The notes below the pieces were generated by a model. The model did not search any database and had not been told where the DNA came from. It worked only from the letters and a program-made list of their open reading frames with translations. A program made the position numbers and the translations under genes. 64,000 nucleotides of DNA from DASZTV01 sp035548055 (GTDB taxonomy: Bacteria; Actinomycetota; Actinomycetes; JAFAQI01): positions 16,252-80,251 of the forward strand of contig DASZTL010000078.1 in the NCBI GenBank assembly GCA_035548055.1, written 5' to 3'. Below, piece by piece: positions 26,226-33,530 of the stretch (positions are counted from its first letter, which is position 1; each line of letters starts with the position of its first letter).

Positions 26226-26325
26226 ATTGGGACCCCTCGCGCACCCGCCAGAGCCCGCTTGCCCTTGCTGCCTTCCGGCCCTGGGGGAGTTGGGCGGGGT
26301 AACGCCACACGAGGGGTCGCCGCCC
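26226..26325 (-). ncRNA. ffs: small SRP RNA (4.5S-like)
   Basis: On the minus strand a roughly 95-nt hairpin with outer stem GACCCCTCG/CGAGGGGTC (26231-26239 with 26310-26318) and the conserved apical region CCGGAAGGCAGCAAGGGCA that forms the Ffh-binding loop. It lies between dnaX and tRNA-Ser(GGA). The ends are approximate. Confidence 0.92.
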
Positions 26326-26384
26326 ACTGTAGTGGCGAGCTGTGACCTGCCGCGAGGTCGACTTCCCGCCCTAGAATCATCAGC

Positions 26385-26473
26385 GGAGGATTCGCCTAGT
26401 TGGCCTATGGCGCACGCTTGGAAAGCGTGTTGGGGGCAACCCCTCGCGAGTTCGAATCTCGCATCCTCCGCCA
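26385..26473 (+). tRNA. tRNA-Ser(GGA)
   Basis: Class II tRNA with acceptor GGAGGAT/ATCCTCC, anticodon stem CACGC/GCGTG and loop TTGGAAA (anticodon GGA), a long variable arm around TTGGGGGCAACCCC, a TTCGAAT T loop, and encoded CCA. Confidence 0.97.
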
Positions 26474-26568
26474 GGAATACCCGCGTGATCTTGGGGAAGT
26501 ATGCGCGTCGGCGCACCCGGCTAGCGCTAGCAATTGCAAGCAATTGTCCCGATATGGATCGCGTAATT

Positions 26569-26598
26569 TTGTTGATCTCCAAAGACTCTTGCTAACCT
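26569..26598 (+). promoter_or_regulatory. putative promoter of the riboswitch-rpf unit
   Basis: TTGTTG (26569-26574), 18 bases, then TAACCT (26593-26598), within an unusually AT-rich stretch for this genome. It predicts an RNA start near 26605, just before the riboswitch. Confidence 0.5.
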
Positions 26599-26636
26599 CA
26601 GTGCTTGCTCCCAGCAAACGCTTGGGGGCCCCGTAC

Positions 26637-26812
26637 GGCGCGCCGAATCCTGCCAGCCGTCCGGGCAACGATGACCTTGGCAGGACCGGGGGACCCACCC
26701 GCGGGGACCGTCGTACGACCAGTGCGTGCAACGCGACCCGCATGGGGTGAAGCCGGCGACAGCCGGCCGGGCACCTTCCAGCCCGAACCCGACAGCTCAC
26801 TTCGGAGGCGCC
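26637..26812 (+). promoter_or_regulatory. c-di-AMP (ydaO/yuaA-type) riboswitch
   Basis: The segment carries conserved blocks of the ydaO-yuaA motif in order: GCCGAATCCTGCC, ACCGGGGGACCCA, GGGGTGAAGCC, GGGCACCTTCCAGCCCGAA, and CCCGACAGCTCAC ending in GGAGGCGCC. This class binds c-di-AMP and usually turns off genes for cell-wall remodelling and osmolyte handling when the ligand is high. The downstream gene is an Rpf-type wall hydrolase about 15 bases on, a pairing known from other actinobacteria. Confidence 0.9.
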
Positions 26813-26828
26813 CGGAAGGGAAATTGGC

Positions 26829-27473
26829 ATGCCCAAGCGCCGCTATCGCGGACGTCATCGCAAACCCTCGACCACCGCTCGGCTGACCACAGTCGGCGTC
26901 GTCGGCTTCGGCACCGCAGCCGCCACCGTCCTCATCCCGACTACCGCGAACGCTGCCACCGCAGCCCAGTGGGATCGGGTGGCCCAGTGCGAATCGGGCG
27001 GAAACTGGCACACCAACACCGGCAACGGCTATTACGGCGGGCTGCAGTTCTCGGGCCGCACCTGGTCTTCGTTCGACACCCGTCACTACGCGCCGCGCGC
27101 CGATCTCGCCACCCGCGCCGAGCAGATCGACGTCGCCAACCACGTGCTCGCCCGCCAGGGTTGGGGCGCCTGGCCGGTCTGCTCGCACTATGCCGGGTCA
27201 CCCGGTCCGACGGCTCACGCTCGCAAGGCCCGGCACCACCACGCGGCTGCGCACAAGCGTCACCAGTCGGGAGCGGACGACCGCGTTCTCGAAAGCGAGA
27301 CCGCCAAGCGCGCGGCCGCCAAGCGCTACGTCGTGCGTCGTGGCGACACCCTCAGCTCGATCGCGCGCACTCATCACATCAAGGGTGGCTGGCGCGCGCT
27401 GTATCACCGCAACCGCGCGGCGATCGGCCCCAACCCGAGCCAGCTGAACATCGGGACTCACCTCTCCCTTTGA
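26829..27473 (+). CDS. resuscitation-promoting factor-like transglycosylase with LysM
   Basis: A 214-aa secreted protein. A basic, Ala-rich signal sequence ends near TANAA (residue 43). The Rpf domain begins TAAQWDRVAQCESGGNW, with the catalytic Glu in CESGG, then YYGGLQFSGRTW. A His/Lys-rich linker leads to a C-terminal LysM (YVVRRGDTLSSIA) that binds peptidoglycan. It cleaves glycan strands and supports exit from dormancy or spore germination in relatives. Regulation by the c-di-AMP riboswitch is strongly indicated. Confidence 0.95.
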   Translation: MPKRRYRGRHRKPSTTARLTTVGVVGFGTAAATVLIPTTANAATAAQWDRVAQCESGGNWHTNTGNGYYGGLQFSGRTWSSFDTRHYAPRADLATRAEQIDVANHVLARQGWGAWPVCSHYAGSPGPTAHARKARHHHAAAHKRHQSGADDRVLESETAKRAAAKRYVVRRGDTLSSIARTHHIKGGWRALYHRNRAAIGPNPSQLNIGTHLSL

Positions 27474-27499
27474 AGAGCAGGCGGGTTGCTCGCTCTACT

Positions 27500-27537
27500 C
27501 GCCCAGGCGGCGGCCGCGACGGCCACCGTCCTGGGCG
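27500..27537. terminator. bidirectional hairpin between rpf and the CPBP protease gene
   Basis: CGCCCAGG (27500-27507) pairs exactly with CCTGGGCG (27530-27537), with further GC pairing inside. It sits between convergent genes. There is no T-run, as is usual for actinobacterial terminators. Confidence 0.65.
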
Positions 27538-27549
27538 GGCGGGCGAGGC

Positions 27550-29013
27550 CTAGGACACCGGCAACCCGGCCGATGCCGCGGGCTGCAACGTATTCAGCAT
27601 CTTGGTGAAGTCGCTGTCGGCTTTCGGACTGCCACCGTTGATCAGCATCGCCATGTAGATCTGGTTGTTGGCCCCGAAGAAGACGTACTCCCCCTTGTAC
27701 GCGGTGTAGGCGCTGAGGGAGAAGTTGATCTCAACTGCCTTGCCGACCGTCGGCAGATCGACCTCGTGAACGGAGTTCGCGTCATACGTTCCGCCGGGAA
27801 GCTCGACCGGCGTCGAGGACAACCGCTGCGCGAAGGTGTCGGCATCGAACGTACGGCCCGCAAAGGGCCCGCTGTTGAAGGCCATGACGGCGATGACGGA
27901 CGCGTCAGGCCCTTGCAGGTATACCGCCGATCCAGAGGTGAAGAGCCCCGTTGCCTGGGCCGTCTCGTCCGTCCATCCGGCCGCGACCGTGACCTTCACA
28001 CCGTCAACGGCGTAAGTGTGTGAGGGCCCGAGCACGATGTACATCGCCGCGACGGTCAGCGCTCCGTTGAAGCAGAAGTGCGCGGTCATTGAGGCGATCA
28101 ACCCGCGCTTGAGGTAGAGCGCGCCGAAGATGCAGCCCATCGCCGTGTAGTAGATGAGCGCTTGCCGGTTGAGGTGCCAGACAGCGAAGAACATCGAAGA
28201 CACGATGAGCGCCATCGCCGCGTGGTGGCGGCGCAGCGACTCGAGCAGCAACCCCCGGAACAGCACCTCCTCCACGAGTGGAGCGGCGAGGCAGGTCAGG
28301 GCAAACGCCGCGATGATCCGGGTCGCCTCGCCGCCGCTCATCAACAGCACGACGCGCGGGTCCGACGTGACCGTCCCTGACGACGCGTGGAGCATCAACA
28401 AGATCAGGCCACCGCCACCTAGGCCGACAGCCGCACCGATCGCAGCTCGAGCGACGGGCGAGCCCGGACCCCATCGCAGCTTGATCTTCGGGGTTATCTG
28501 GCTGACGACGATCGCCGCGACGATCGCGTACTGCAGGACGGTGAGAACGATGTCCCAGCGGATCTGGCTGTCGATGTTGCGGCTCGAGTCTCGCGAGATC
28601 GTGTAGGCGATGACCTGCATCACGATTCCGAGCCCGATGCAGGTCGCGACGAGCGCGATTGCCCGGCCACTCAACAGGCGACCGTCGTCGAGCTCGTCGG
28701 CCGGGCCCGAGACCGGCATCGGCATCGGCAGCCACGGCGGGGCGCCGGGCGCACTTGGGCCGACCGGCACACCCCACGCTCCGGGGACCTGCGGAGGCGG
28801 CGCGGCGGCGTACTGGGTCGGCGGCGGCGGAGGCGGCGTCAGCGCTGGAGGCGGCGGGGCAGGTCCGGCCGGGGTGGCGGCTGCGGCGCCGCCTGGCAGA
28901 GCGACCCCGCTGAAGCCGCCCGCGGATCGCGTGGGGGCGAACGGGAGGTAGCACTTCCCACACCACTGAGCATCATCCGGCTCGGTGGTGCCACACTGCG
29001 GGCAGGTGGGCAC
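27550..29013 (-). CDS. CPBP-family intramembrane metalloprotease with zinc ribbon
   Basis: A 487-aa protein. It opens with a zinc ribbon (Cys4, 7, 18, 21), then a long Pro/Ala-rich linker, then seven or more membrane helices with the CPBP/Rce1 motifs EEVLFRG and FAVWH and a later histidine in MTAHFCFN. The last 150 residues form a predicted soluble extracytoplasmic domain. CPBP proteases cut prenylated or small membrane peptides, often for bacteriocin or signalling functions. The substrate is unknown. The catalytic motifs are intact. Confidence 0.88.
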   Translation of the reverse strand: MPTCPQCGTTEPDDAQWCGKCYLPFAPTRSAGGFSGVALPGGAAAATPAGPAPPPPALTPPPPPPTQYAAAPPPQVPGAWGVPVGPSAPGAPPWLPMPMPVSGPADELDDGRLLSGRAIALVATCIGLGIVMQVIAYTISRDSSRNIDSQIRWDIVLTVLQYAIVAAIVVSQITPKIKLRWGPGSPVARAAIGAAVGLGGGGLILLMLHASSGTVTSDPRVVLLMSGGEATRIIAAFALTCLAAPLVEEVLFRGLLLESLRRHHAAMALIVSSMFFAVWHLNRQALIYYTAMGCIFGALYLKRGLIASMTAHFCFNGALTVAAMYIVLGPSHTYAVDGVKVTVAAGWTDETAQATGLFTSGSAVYLQGPDASVIAVMAFNSGPFAGRTFDADTFAQRLSSTPVELPGGTYDANSVHEVDLPTVGKAVEINFSLSAYTAYKGEYVFFGANNQIYMAMLINGGSPKADSDFTKMLNTLQPAASAGLPVS

Positions 29014-29091
29014 GCGCTCCCATCGGCTCGACGATCAGATTCCTTGACGGCCATCCGGCCCAGCCGAGAGAGCCGAGCGCCGGTACCGCGG

Positions 29092-29820
29092 TCAGGCAGA
29101 CGACTCCGTCGACTCGCGTGGGACGACGACGACGCCGGCGACTTCGTCGACGTGCGGATAGAGGGCCGCGAGCAGCGAGAGGCCGACCGCGGCACCGGCG
29201 AGCTGCGCTCCGATGAAGCCGGGCGCCGATTGCGGCGCAATGCCGGCGAAGCTGTCGCTGAACATCCGCCCGACGGTGACCGCGGGATTCGCGAATGCGG
29301 TCGACGAGGTGAACCAGTACGCCGCGCCGATGTAGGCACCAACTGCCCACGGCGTCTGCCCGGTGCCACCCGAACGAGCGAGGGCGAAGATCACGAGCAA
29401 GAGGCCAGCGGTCGCAACCACCTCACCGAGCCAGAGGTGCCCGCCGCTGCGATGATGAGCCGACATCCCGGCGGCTTGGTCGAACATCGCATTGGCGAGT
29501 ACGGCGCCGGCGATCCCGCCGGCCGTCTGAACGCCGACGTACAGCACGAGATCCTTGCTGGACAGTCCGTCGCGGCGCCGGTGGCCGAGCAACCAGTCCG
29601 CGATCGACACGACGGGATTGAGATGACCACCACTAACCGGACCGAAGACCAGAATCAGAACCGGCAACGCGAGCGCAGTCACGATCGCGTTCTCGAACAG
29701 TTCGACGCCGTGGTCCGTGGACAACCGGGCCGCCGCTATCCCCGAGCCGACCACCACCGCGACAAGCAGCCCGGTACCGAGGAACTCAGCGAGCGCTCGA
29801 CGCGCGAGATTGGCGCGCAT
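29092..29820 (-). CDS. aquaporin (MIP family), arsenic-locus type
   Basis: A 242-aa channel with six predicted helices. The two pore motifs are GGHLNPVVS (NPV instead of NPA) and FANPAVTVGR (normal NPA plus selectivity-filter Arg). The start overlaps the arsR stop by one base, so the channel is under ArsR control. In such loci, AqpS-type aquaglyceroporins carry arsenite or methylarsenicals down their gradient. Its substrate is inferred from position. Confidence 0.9.
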   Translation of the reverse strand: MRANLARRALAEFLGTGLLVAVVVGSGIAAARLSTDHGVELFENAIVTALALPVLILVFGPVSGGHLNPVVSIADWLLGHRRRDGLSSKDLVLYVGVQTAGGIAGAVLANAMFDQAAGMSAHHRSGGHLWLGEVVATAGLLLVIFALARSGGTGQTPWAVGAYIGAAYWFTSSTAFANPAVTVGRMFSDSFAGIAPQSAPGFIGAQLAGAAVGLSLLAALYPHVDEVAGVVVVPRESTESSA

Positions 29821-30167
29821 CAGGCAACGAGCGTGCGGCTGAACAGCCCACCGATCGCATCGAGCGCCTCGTGATTCGCCGCGTAATAGACCCAGGTCCC
29901 CCGTCGTTCGCAGTCAACGAGGCCCGCGGAGCGCAGCACCTTCAGGTGGTGGCTGATGGTCGGCTGCGAAACGCCGAACGGGCCCATCAAGTCACAGACG
30001 CACAGTTCATCTGTCGCCGCGATAAGCGACATCAATCGGAGCCGGGTCGGGTCGGAGAGCGCCTTCAGCAACACGACGATCCGGTCTGCCTGCTCGGCGC
30101 TCAACGGCTCGAGCCCTAGCGGCGAGCAGCACGCGACCTCCTCGGCAAGGCGGGTCTGTTTCGACAT
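29820..30167 (-). CDS. arsR: ArsR-family arsenic-responsive repressor
   Basis: A 115-aa winged-helix repressor. Cys13-Cys14 near the N-terminus plus ELCVCDL (Cys56, Cys58) match the As(III) site of Corynebacterium-type ArsR, where an N-terminal Cys pair reaches the recognition-helix cysteine. The HTH is FGVSQPTISHHLKVLRSAGLV. It is divergent from cadI and overlaps the aquaporin start, so it should repress both arms and release on arsenite or antimonite. Confidence 0.93.
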   Translation of the reverse strand: MSKQTRLAEEVACCSPLGLEPLSAEQADRIVVLLKALSDPTRLRLMSLIAATDELCVCDLMGPFGVSQPTISHHLKVLRSAGLVDCERRGTWVYYAANHEALDAIGGLFSRTLVA

Positions 30168-30192
30168 TCGTCTATATTGACAGAAATCGAAT
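30166..30192. promoter_or_regulatory. putative ArsR operator
   Basis: ATTCG (30166-30170) and CGAAT (30188-30192) form an inverted repeat covering the arsR start and the -35 of cadI. A second, inner TCT/AGA pair adds dyad symmetry. Confidence 0.45.
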
Positions 30193-30205
30193 CAGTCCTC
30201 AACCT
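30177..30205 (+). promoter_or_regulatory. putative cadI promoter
   Basis: A consensus -35 TTGACA (30177-30182), 17 bases, and CAACCT (30200-30205). It overlaps the putative ArsR operator, so binding should block it. Confidence 0.55.
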
Positions 30206-30236
30206 GAACCTGTCAGCCACCGGTCTAAGGAGTCAG

Positions 30237-30707
30237 ATGTCCCGCGTGCAGCTCGCCCTTCGTGTCTCCGATCTCGACGCCGCCGTCAACTTCTACGGCA
30301 AGCTCTTCGACGCCGAACCCGCAAAGCGACGACCCGGCTACGCCAACTTCGCGATCGCCGAACCGCCGCTCAAGCTCGTGTTGCTCGAGGGAGCCGGCCA
30401 GGAGCCAACGCGCATGGACCACCTGGGGATCGAGGTTGAGACCACCGAACAAGTCGCGGCGGCGGCGCGCCGGCTCGCGGCCACCGGCCTTGCGACCGAC
30501 GTACAAGACGACACCACCTGCTGCTACGCCGTGCAGGACAAGGTCTGGGTGACCGGTCCTGGTGAAGAGCCATGGGAGGTCTACACCGTCAAGGCCGACG
30601 ACCGTTCGGACCTCGAAGGTCGTACCGAGGTCTCGCTCTCAGCTGTCGCCGGCGACGGAACCTGCTGCGCGACCGACGCCAGTGGGGACACAACCTGCTG
30701 CGGTTGA
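30237..30707 (+). CDS. CadI/ArsI-type VOC protein (C-As lyase-like)
   Basis: A 156-aa vicinal-oxygen-chelate protein nearly colinear with mycobacterial CadI: VQLALRV, PGYANFAIAEPPLKLVLLE, then DDTTCCYAVQDKVWVTGPG. Cys95-Cys96 correspond to the catalytic Cys pair of ArsI, which splits methyl from trivalent organoarsenicals; Gln5, His62 and Glu114 lie at the expected metal positions. The tail adds two more Cys pairs (143-144 and 154-155). Start at ATG 30237, with TAAGGAG upstream. Arsenical detoxification is the likely job; the cadmium-induced name is historical. Confidence 0.88.
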   Translation: MSRVQLALRVSDLDAAVNFYGKLFDAEPAKRRPGYANFAIAEPPLKLVLLEGAGQEPTRMDHLGIEVETTEQVAAAARRLAATGLATDVQDDTTCCYAVQDKVWVTGPGEEPWEVYTVKADDRSDLEGRTEVSLSAVAGDGTCCATDASGDTTCCG

Positions 30708-30720
30708 TCGGCAGTGTGCG

Positions 30721-31629
30721 TCAGTCGGGCTTGACCGCCGGAGATCTGCCCGTCTTGGCGGAGCCCTCGAGGAGAGGTCGGTGGGAGTGCAAGGACAGGA
30801 ATCGCTCGGGATGGACCCGAGTGGTGCCGCCGCTGTCGAGCCACTCGAGGGTCGACCTTGACGCCCGCCCGATGAGCTCACCGGCGTGGTCGAAGTCCAT
30901 CGATGAGACGGCGAGCGGACAAAGGGGTGGCAGGACCCGCACATCGATGCTTTCTGCGAAGGCGGCGACTTCCAAGATCAAGCGTTGCTCGATGAGCAAG
31001 GTCAAGGCGTGCATCGCGCTGGCGAGTGCGGTGTGCGGTGGCCGATCGAGAGCGCATGCGTACCCGCTCGGCAGCACGTAGATCCGGTCGGCACCGAGTG
31101 CCACGGCCTGCGAGACGGCGGCGTTGTTCGCGACGCCGCCGTCCACGAGGTGCCGGCCCTCAATGGGAACCGATGGGAAGACGGCCGGGATGGCGGCGCT
31201 GGCCAGGACCGCCTCGACCGCTGGGCCGTGCGACAGCAGGACCTCCTGACCGCTACACGCGTCGGTGGCGACCAGGTGAACCGGCAGCGACGCGGCGCCG
31301 AGTTCGGCGTACTCAACGTGATCGCTGATCAGCCGGCGAAGCGCACCGTTGGAGCACAACGCCGGTGCTGAGTGCGCGAGCACAGCCGCCGCTCGAAGCG
31401 GGCTGATCGGGAAGACATCTTTGCGTCGCAACCCGCGCCAGATCCCCTCGAGTTCCTTCAAGGACACCCGGCTCATGCCGTGGCCCGCGACATAGGCGGC
31501 GTTGAGCGCGCCGGCCGAGGTGCCGACGAGCAGGTCCGGCTCGACGCCGCGATCTGCAAGTGCTTGCAGCATGCCCACCTGGACGGCACCGAGGCTGCCG
31601 CCACCGGACAAGACGAACGCAGTAGTCAC
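30721..31629 (-). CDS. patatin-like phospholipase
   Basis: A 302-aa patatin-fold hydrolase with the oxyanion loop SGGGSLGA, the nucleophile motif GTSAG (Ser at about residue 38), and the catalytic Asp in VDGGVANN. The Ser-Asp dyad is complete. It probably hydrolyses membrane or storage lipids in the cytoplasm, as no signal peptide is seen. It is divergent from the HTH regulator. Confidence 0.92.
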   Translation of the reverse strand: MTTAFVLSGGGSLGAVQVGMLQALADRGVEPDLLVGTSAGALNAAYVAGHGMSRVSLKELEGIWRGLRRKDVFPISPLRAAAVLAHSAPALCSNGALRRLISDHVEYAELGAASLPVHLVATDACSGQEVLLSHGPAVEAVLASAAIPAVFPSVPIEGRHLVDGGVANNAAVSQAVALGADRIYVLPSGYACALDRPPHTALASAMHALTLLIEQRLILEVAAFAESIDVRVLPPLCPLAVSSMDFDHAGELIGRASRSTLEWLDSGGTTRVHPERFLSLHSHRPLLEGSAKTGRSPAVKPD

Positions 31630-31657
31630 TGCAACCCAGCGAACACCCGGCGTTCTC

Positions 31658-31685
31658 TTGGGTCAAGTTGACTCAGTTTTAGAAT
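31658..31685 (+). promoter_or_regulatory. putative promoter of the Cys-rich HTH regulator
   Basis: TTGGGT (31658-31663), 16 bases, TAGAAT (31680-31685), then GTG at 31693 seven bases on, consistent with leaderless transcription. The box TTTTAGA (31677-31683) overlaps the -10 and recurs near the next gene. Confidence 0.5.
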
Positions 31686-31692
31686 GAGGGTC

Positions 31693-32367
31693 GTGGACGA
31701 CCAGACGTTCAACCAGGTGAGCGGGATCGCTGCGCTCGATCACCCGGTGAGCCGCGCGGCCTACCAGCTGGTGGCCGACCGCGGCCGGGTGAGCAGGGAC
31801 GCCGCCGCGACCGCCCTCGACGTGTCTCGCGCAGTCGCCGCCTTCCATCTCGACAAGCTGGTGGCGGCTGGCCTGCTCGACGCGAGGTTCGAGCGCACCA
31901 GTGGGCGCTCCGGCCCAGGGGCGGGACGGCCGTCGAAGCTCTACGGGCGGTCAGCCAGGGAGATCAACCTGTCGCTGCCGGCGCGGCGCTACGAGATGGC
32001 TGGAACACTGCTCGCCGACGCCGTCGCCCGCGCGGACGCGAGCCAGATCCCGGTCAAGCGGGCGCTCGCGCAGGTTGCCCGCGAGTCAGGACACGACGTG
32101 GCAGACAAGGTCGCCGGGAAGTCCCGGGCCCGCGACGCGCTCATGGAAGCCCTGCGGCAGCACGGATATGAACCACGCAAGCGCGGACGAGAGATCGCAC
32201 TGCTCAACTGTCCGTTCCATGCGCTTGCCGAACAGCAGCGCGACCTGGTCTGCGGGATGAACCTCGAGTTCCTGTCCGGCCTGTTGGAAGGGATCTCCGG
32301 CGCCAAGTTGACCGCCCGGCTCGCGCCGGAGCCGGGCTTCTGTTGCGTGCGACTGACCGCCCGCTGA
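31693..32367 (+). CDS. HTH regulator with C-terminal cysteine cluster (SufR-like)
   Basis: About 224 aa from the GTG at 31693; an ATG three codons earlier overlaps the -10 box and is less likely. The N-terminal winged helix (about 15-75) contains AAATALDVSRAVAAFHLDKL. A helical dimer/sensor region follows, and the C-terminus has Cys173, Cys187, Cys217 and Cys218 in NCPFHAL, LVCGMN and GFCCV. This is the COG2345 architecture that includes the Fe-S repressor SufR, so an Fe-S or metal sensor is likely. No suf genes are nearby; the adjacent target may be the lipoprotein. Confidence 0.85.
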   Translation: MDDQTFNQVSGIAALDHPVSRAAYQLVADRGRVSRDAAATALDVSRAVAAFHLDKLVAAGLLDARFERTSGRSGPGAGRPSKLYGRSAREINLSLPARRYEMAGTLLADAVARADASQIPVKRALAQVARESGHDVADKVAGKSRARDALMEALRQHGYEPRKRGREIALLNCPFHALAEQQRDLVCGMNLEFLSGLLEGISGAKLTARLAPEPGFCCVRLTAR

Positions 32368-32382
32368 CCAAACGCGATGTCT

Positions 32383-32448
32383 TCTAAAAGCGGGAGATAT
32401 TGACTTTAGATAGCGCCGGTTCTAACGTCCCCTCACATTGTCTTTAGA
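32383..32448. promoter_or_regulatory. TCTAAA/TTTAGA box cluster upstream of the lipoprotein
   Basis: TCTAAA (32383-32388) and TTTAGA (32405-32410) are an inverted repeat flanking the -35-like TTGACT at 32400-32405. A third box, TTTAGA, is at 32443-32448. The same hexamer overlaps the promoter of the neighbouring HTH regulator. This points to a shared operator, probably for that regulator. Confidence 0.5.
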
Positions 32449-32484
32449 GATGGGTCGCTTTCGGCCCACCCGAGGGAGGGCCCA

Positions 32485-33189
32485 ATGCACGAAAGGTCGT
32501 ACCGCGCCACCCGTCTCCTGAGCGGCGCCGCGGGGGTTGCGATCGCAGCCACAGTGCTCGCCGGGTGCGGCGGAGCCGCAGCCGGAACCACCATCACCAC
32601 TACGACAGCTGGAGCCGCCCACACGTCGGCGGGACAGGCCGTGAGCACTGACAAGAGCGTCGCGCTCCATTCCGCCATGCGACAGCTTTGGCAGCAGCAC
32701 ATGGAATGGACCTACGCCACCGTCGATGCGTTCTTCCACAACCAGAAGGCGCTGTCGCCCACTCTCAAGCGGCTACTGGCTAATCAAACCGATATCGGTG
32801 ACGCGATCGCCCCGTACTACGGAACAGCCGCCGGGCATCAGCTGACCAAGCTGTTGAAGACACACATCAACGAAGCCGTACCTGTCCTGCAAGCCGCTAA
32901 GGCGGGTAATGCCACGAAGCTCGCCAAGGCGGAGGCCGCCTGGTATGCGAACGCGAAGCAGATTGCGGACTTCCTCTCCGAGGCCAACCCTGACAACTGG
33001 CCGAAGTCCGCAACGGAGCCGATGCTCAAGGCGCACATCACGCAGACGACCGCCTACTCCGTTGACCTTCTCAAGGGCCACTACGCAGCCGCGATCAAGG
33101 CCTACGACAAGGCCGAGCAGCACATGCTCATGCTGGCGGACATCGTCTCCGACGGGGTGATCGCGCAGTTCCCGCAGCAGTTCGCCTGA
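32485..33189 (+). CDS. helical lipoprotein of unknown function
   Basis: A 234-aa lipoprotein: signal sequence with lipobox VLAGC (Cys28), a Thr-rich spacer, then an all-helical domain. Conserved-looking points are the WQQHMEW segment, ANQTDIGDAI, AGHQLTKLLKTHI, NPDNWPK and the C-terminal ADIVSDGVIAQFPQQF. The same pattern occurs in unnamed Bacillus and actinobacterial proteins, from memory. Spaced histidines could bind metal in a four-helix bundle, but this is speculation. It is preceded by the TTTAGA boxes and followed by a strong terminator. Confidence 0.85.
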   Translation: MHERSYRATRLLSGAAGVAIAATVLAGCGGAAAGTTITTTTAGAAHTSAGQAVSTDKSVALHSAMRQLWQQHMEWTYATVDAFFHNQKALSPTLKRLLANQTDIGDAIAPYYGTAAGHQLTKLLKTHINEAVPVLQAAKAGNATKLAKAEAAWYANAKQIADFLSEANPDNWPKSATEPMLKAHITQTTAYSVDLLKGHYAAAIKAYDKAEQHMLMLADIVSDGVIAQFPQQFA

Positions 33190-33197
33190 CCGAAGCT

Positions 33198-33235
33198 CCG
33201 GCCGGCGAGCCGTTCCCCCGCAGCTCGCCGGCCGG
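33198..33235 (+). terminator. terminator after the lipoprotein gene
   Basis: Perfect 13-bp stem, 33198-33210 with 33223-33235, around a 12-base C-rich loop, nine bases after the stop codon. Confidence 0.8.
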
Positions 33236-33344
33236 CACCCTGAAGCCTTGTTCCGACCTCGACATCCGAGTCCTCACGAGCACCGGAGAACTCATCCGTG
33301 AACTGGTGTAGACCCTGCCCGGGACCACCAACCACAGGCAGAAC

Positions 33345-33390
33345 GTGAACGATGTCCCAGGACATGTGTGAACCATGTCCCGAGACATCG
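33345..33390. repeat. two tandem 23-bp palindromic repeats beside tRNA-Ser
   Basis: Units 33345-33367 and 33368-33390 share GTGAAC, then ATGTCCC, then GACAT, and each contains an ATGTCC...GACAT palindrome. They begin five bases from the 3' end of tRNA-Ser(CGA). They resemble, from memory, end sequences of some actinobacterial insertion elements, but no transposase is present. Confidence 0.6.
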
Positions 33391-33394
33391 CACT

Positions 33395-33484
33395 TGGCGG
33401 TGGCGGTGGGATTTGAACCCACGGAGGAGTTGCCCCCTCACACGCTTTCGAGGCGTGCTCCTTCGACCGCTCGGACACGCCACC
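33395..33484 (-). tRNA. tRNA-Ser(CGA)
   Basis: Minus strand, class II tRNA: acceptor GGTGGCG/CGCCACC, anticodon stem CACGC/GCGTG with loop CTCGAAA (anticodon CGA), long variable arm, TTCAAAT T loop, discriminator G and encoded CCA. Confidence 0.97.
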
Positions 33485-33530
33485 GGCGAAGAGCCTAGCC
33501 CGACCGACCACCACGAGAATCCGTGATCGT

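Noticed and set aside
26521..26560. Repeated CAATTG units as a possible replication or phage attachment site
   Set aside because: Only two short copies; more likely simple AT-rich promoter DNA before the riboswitch.
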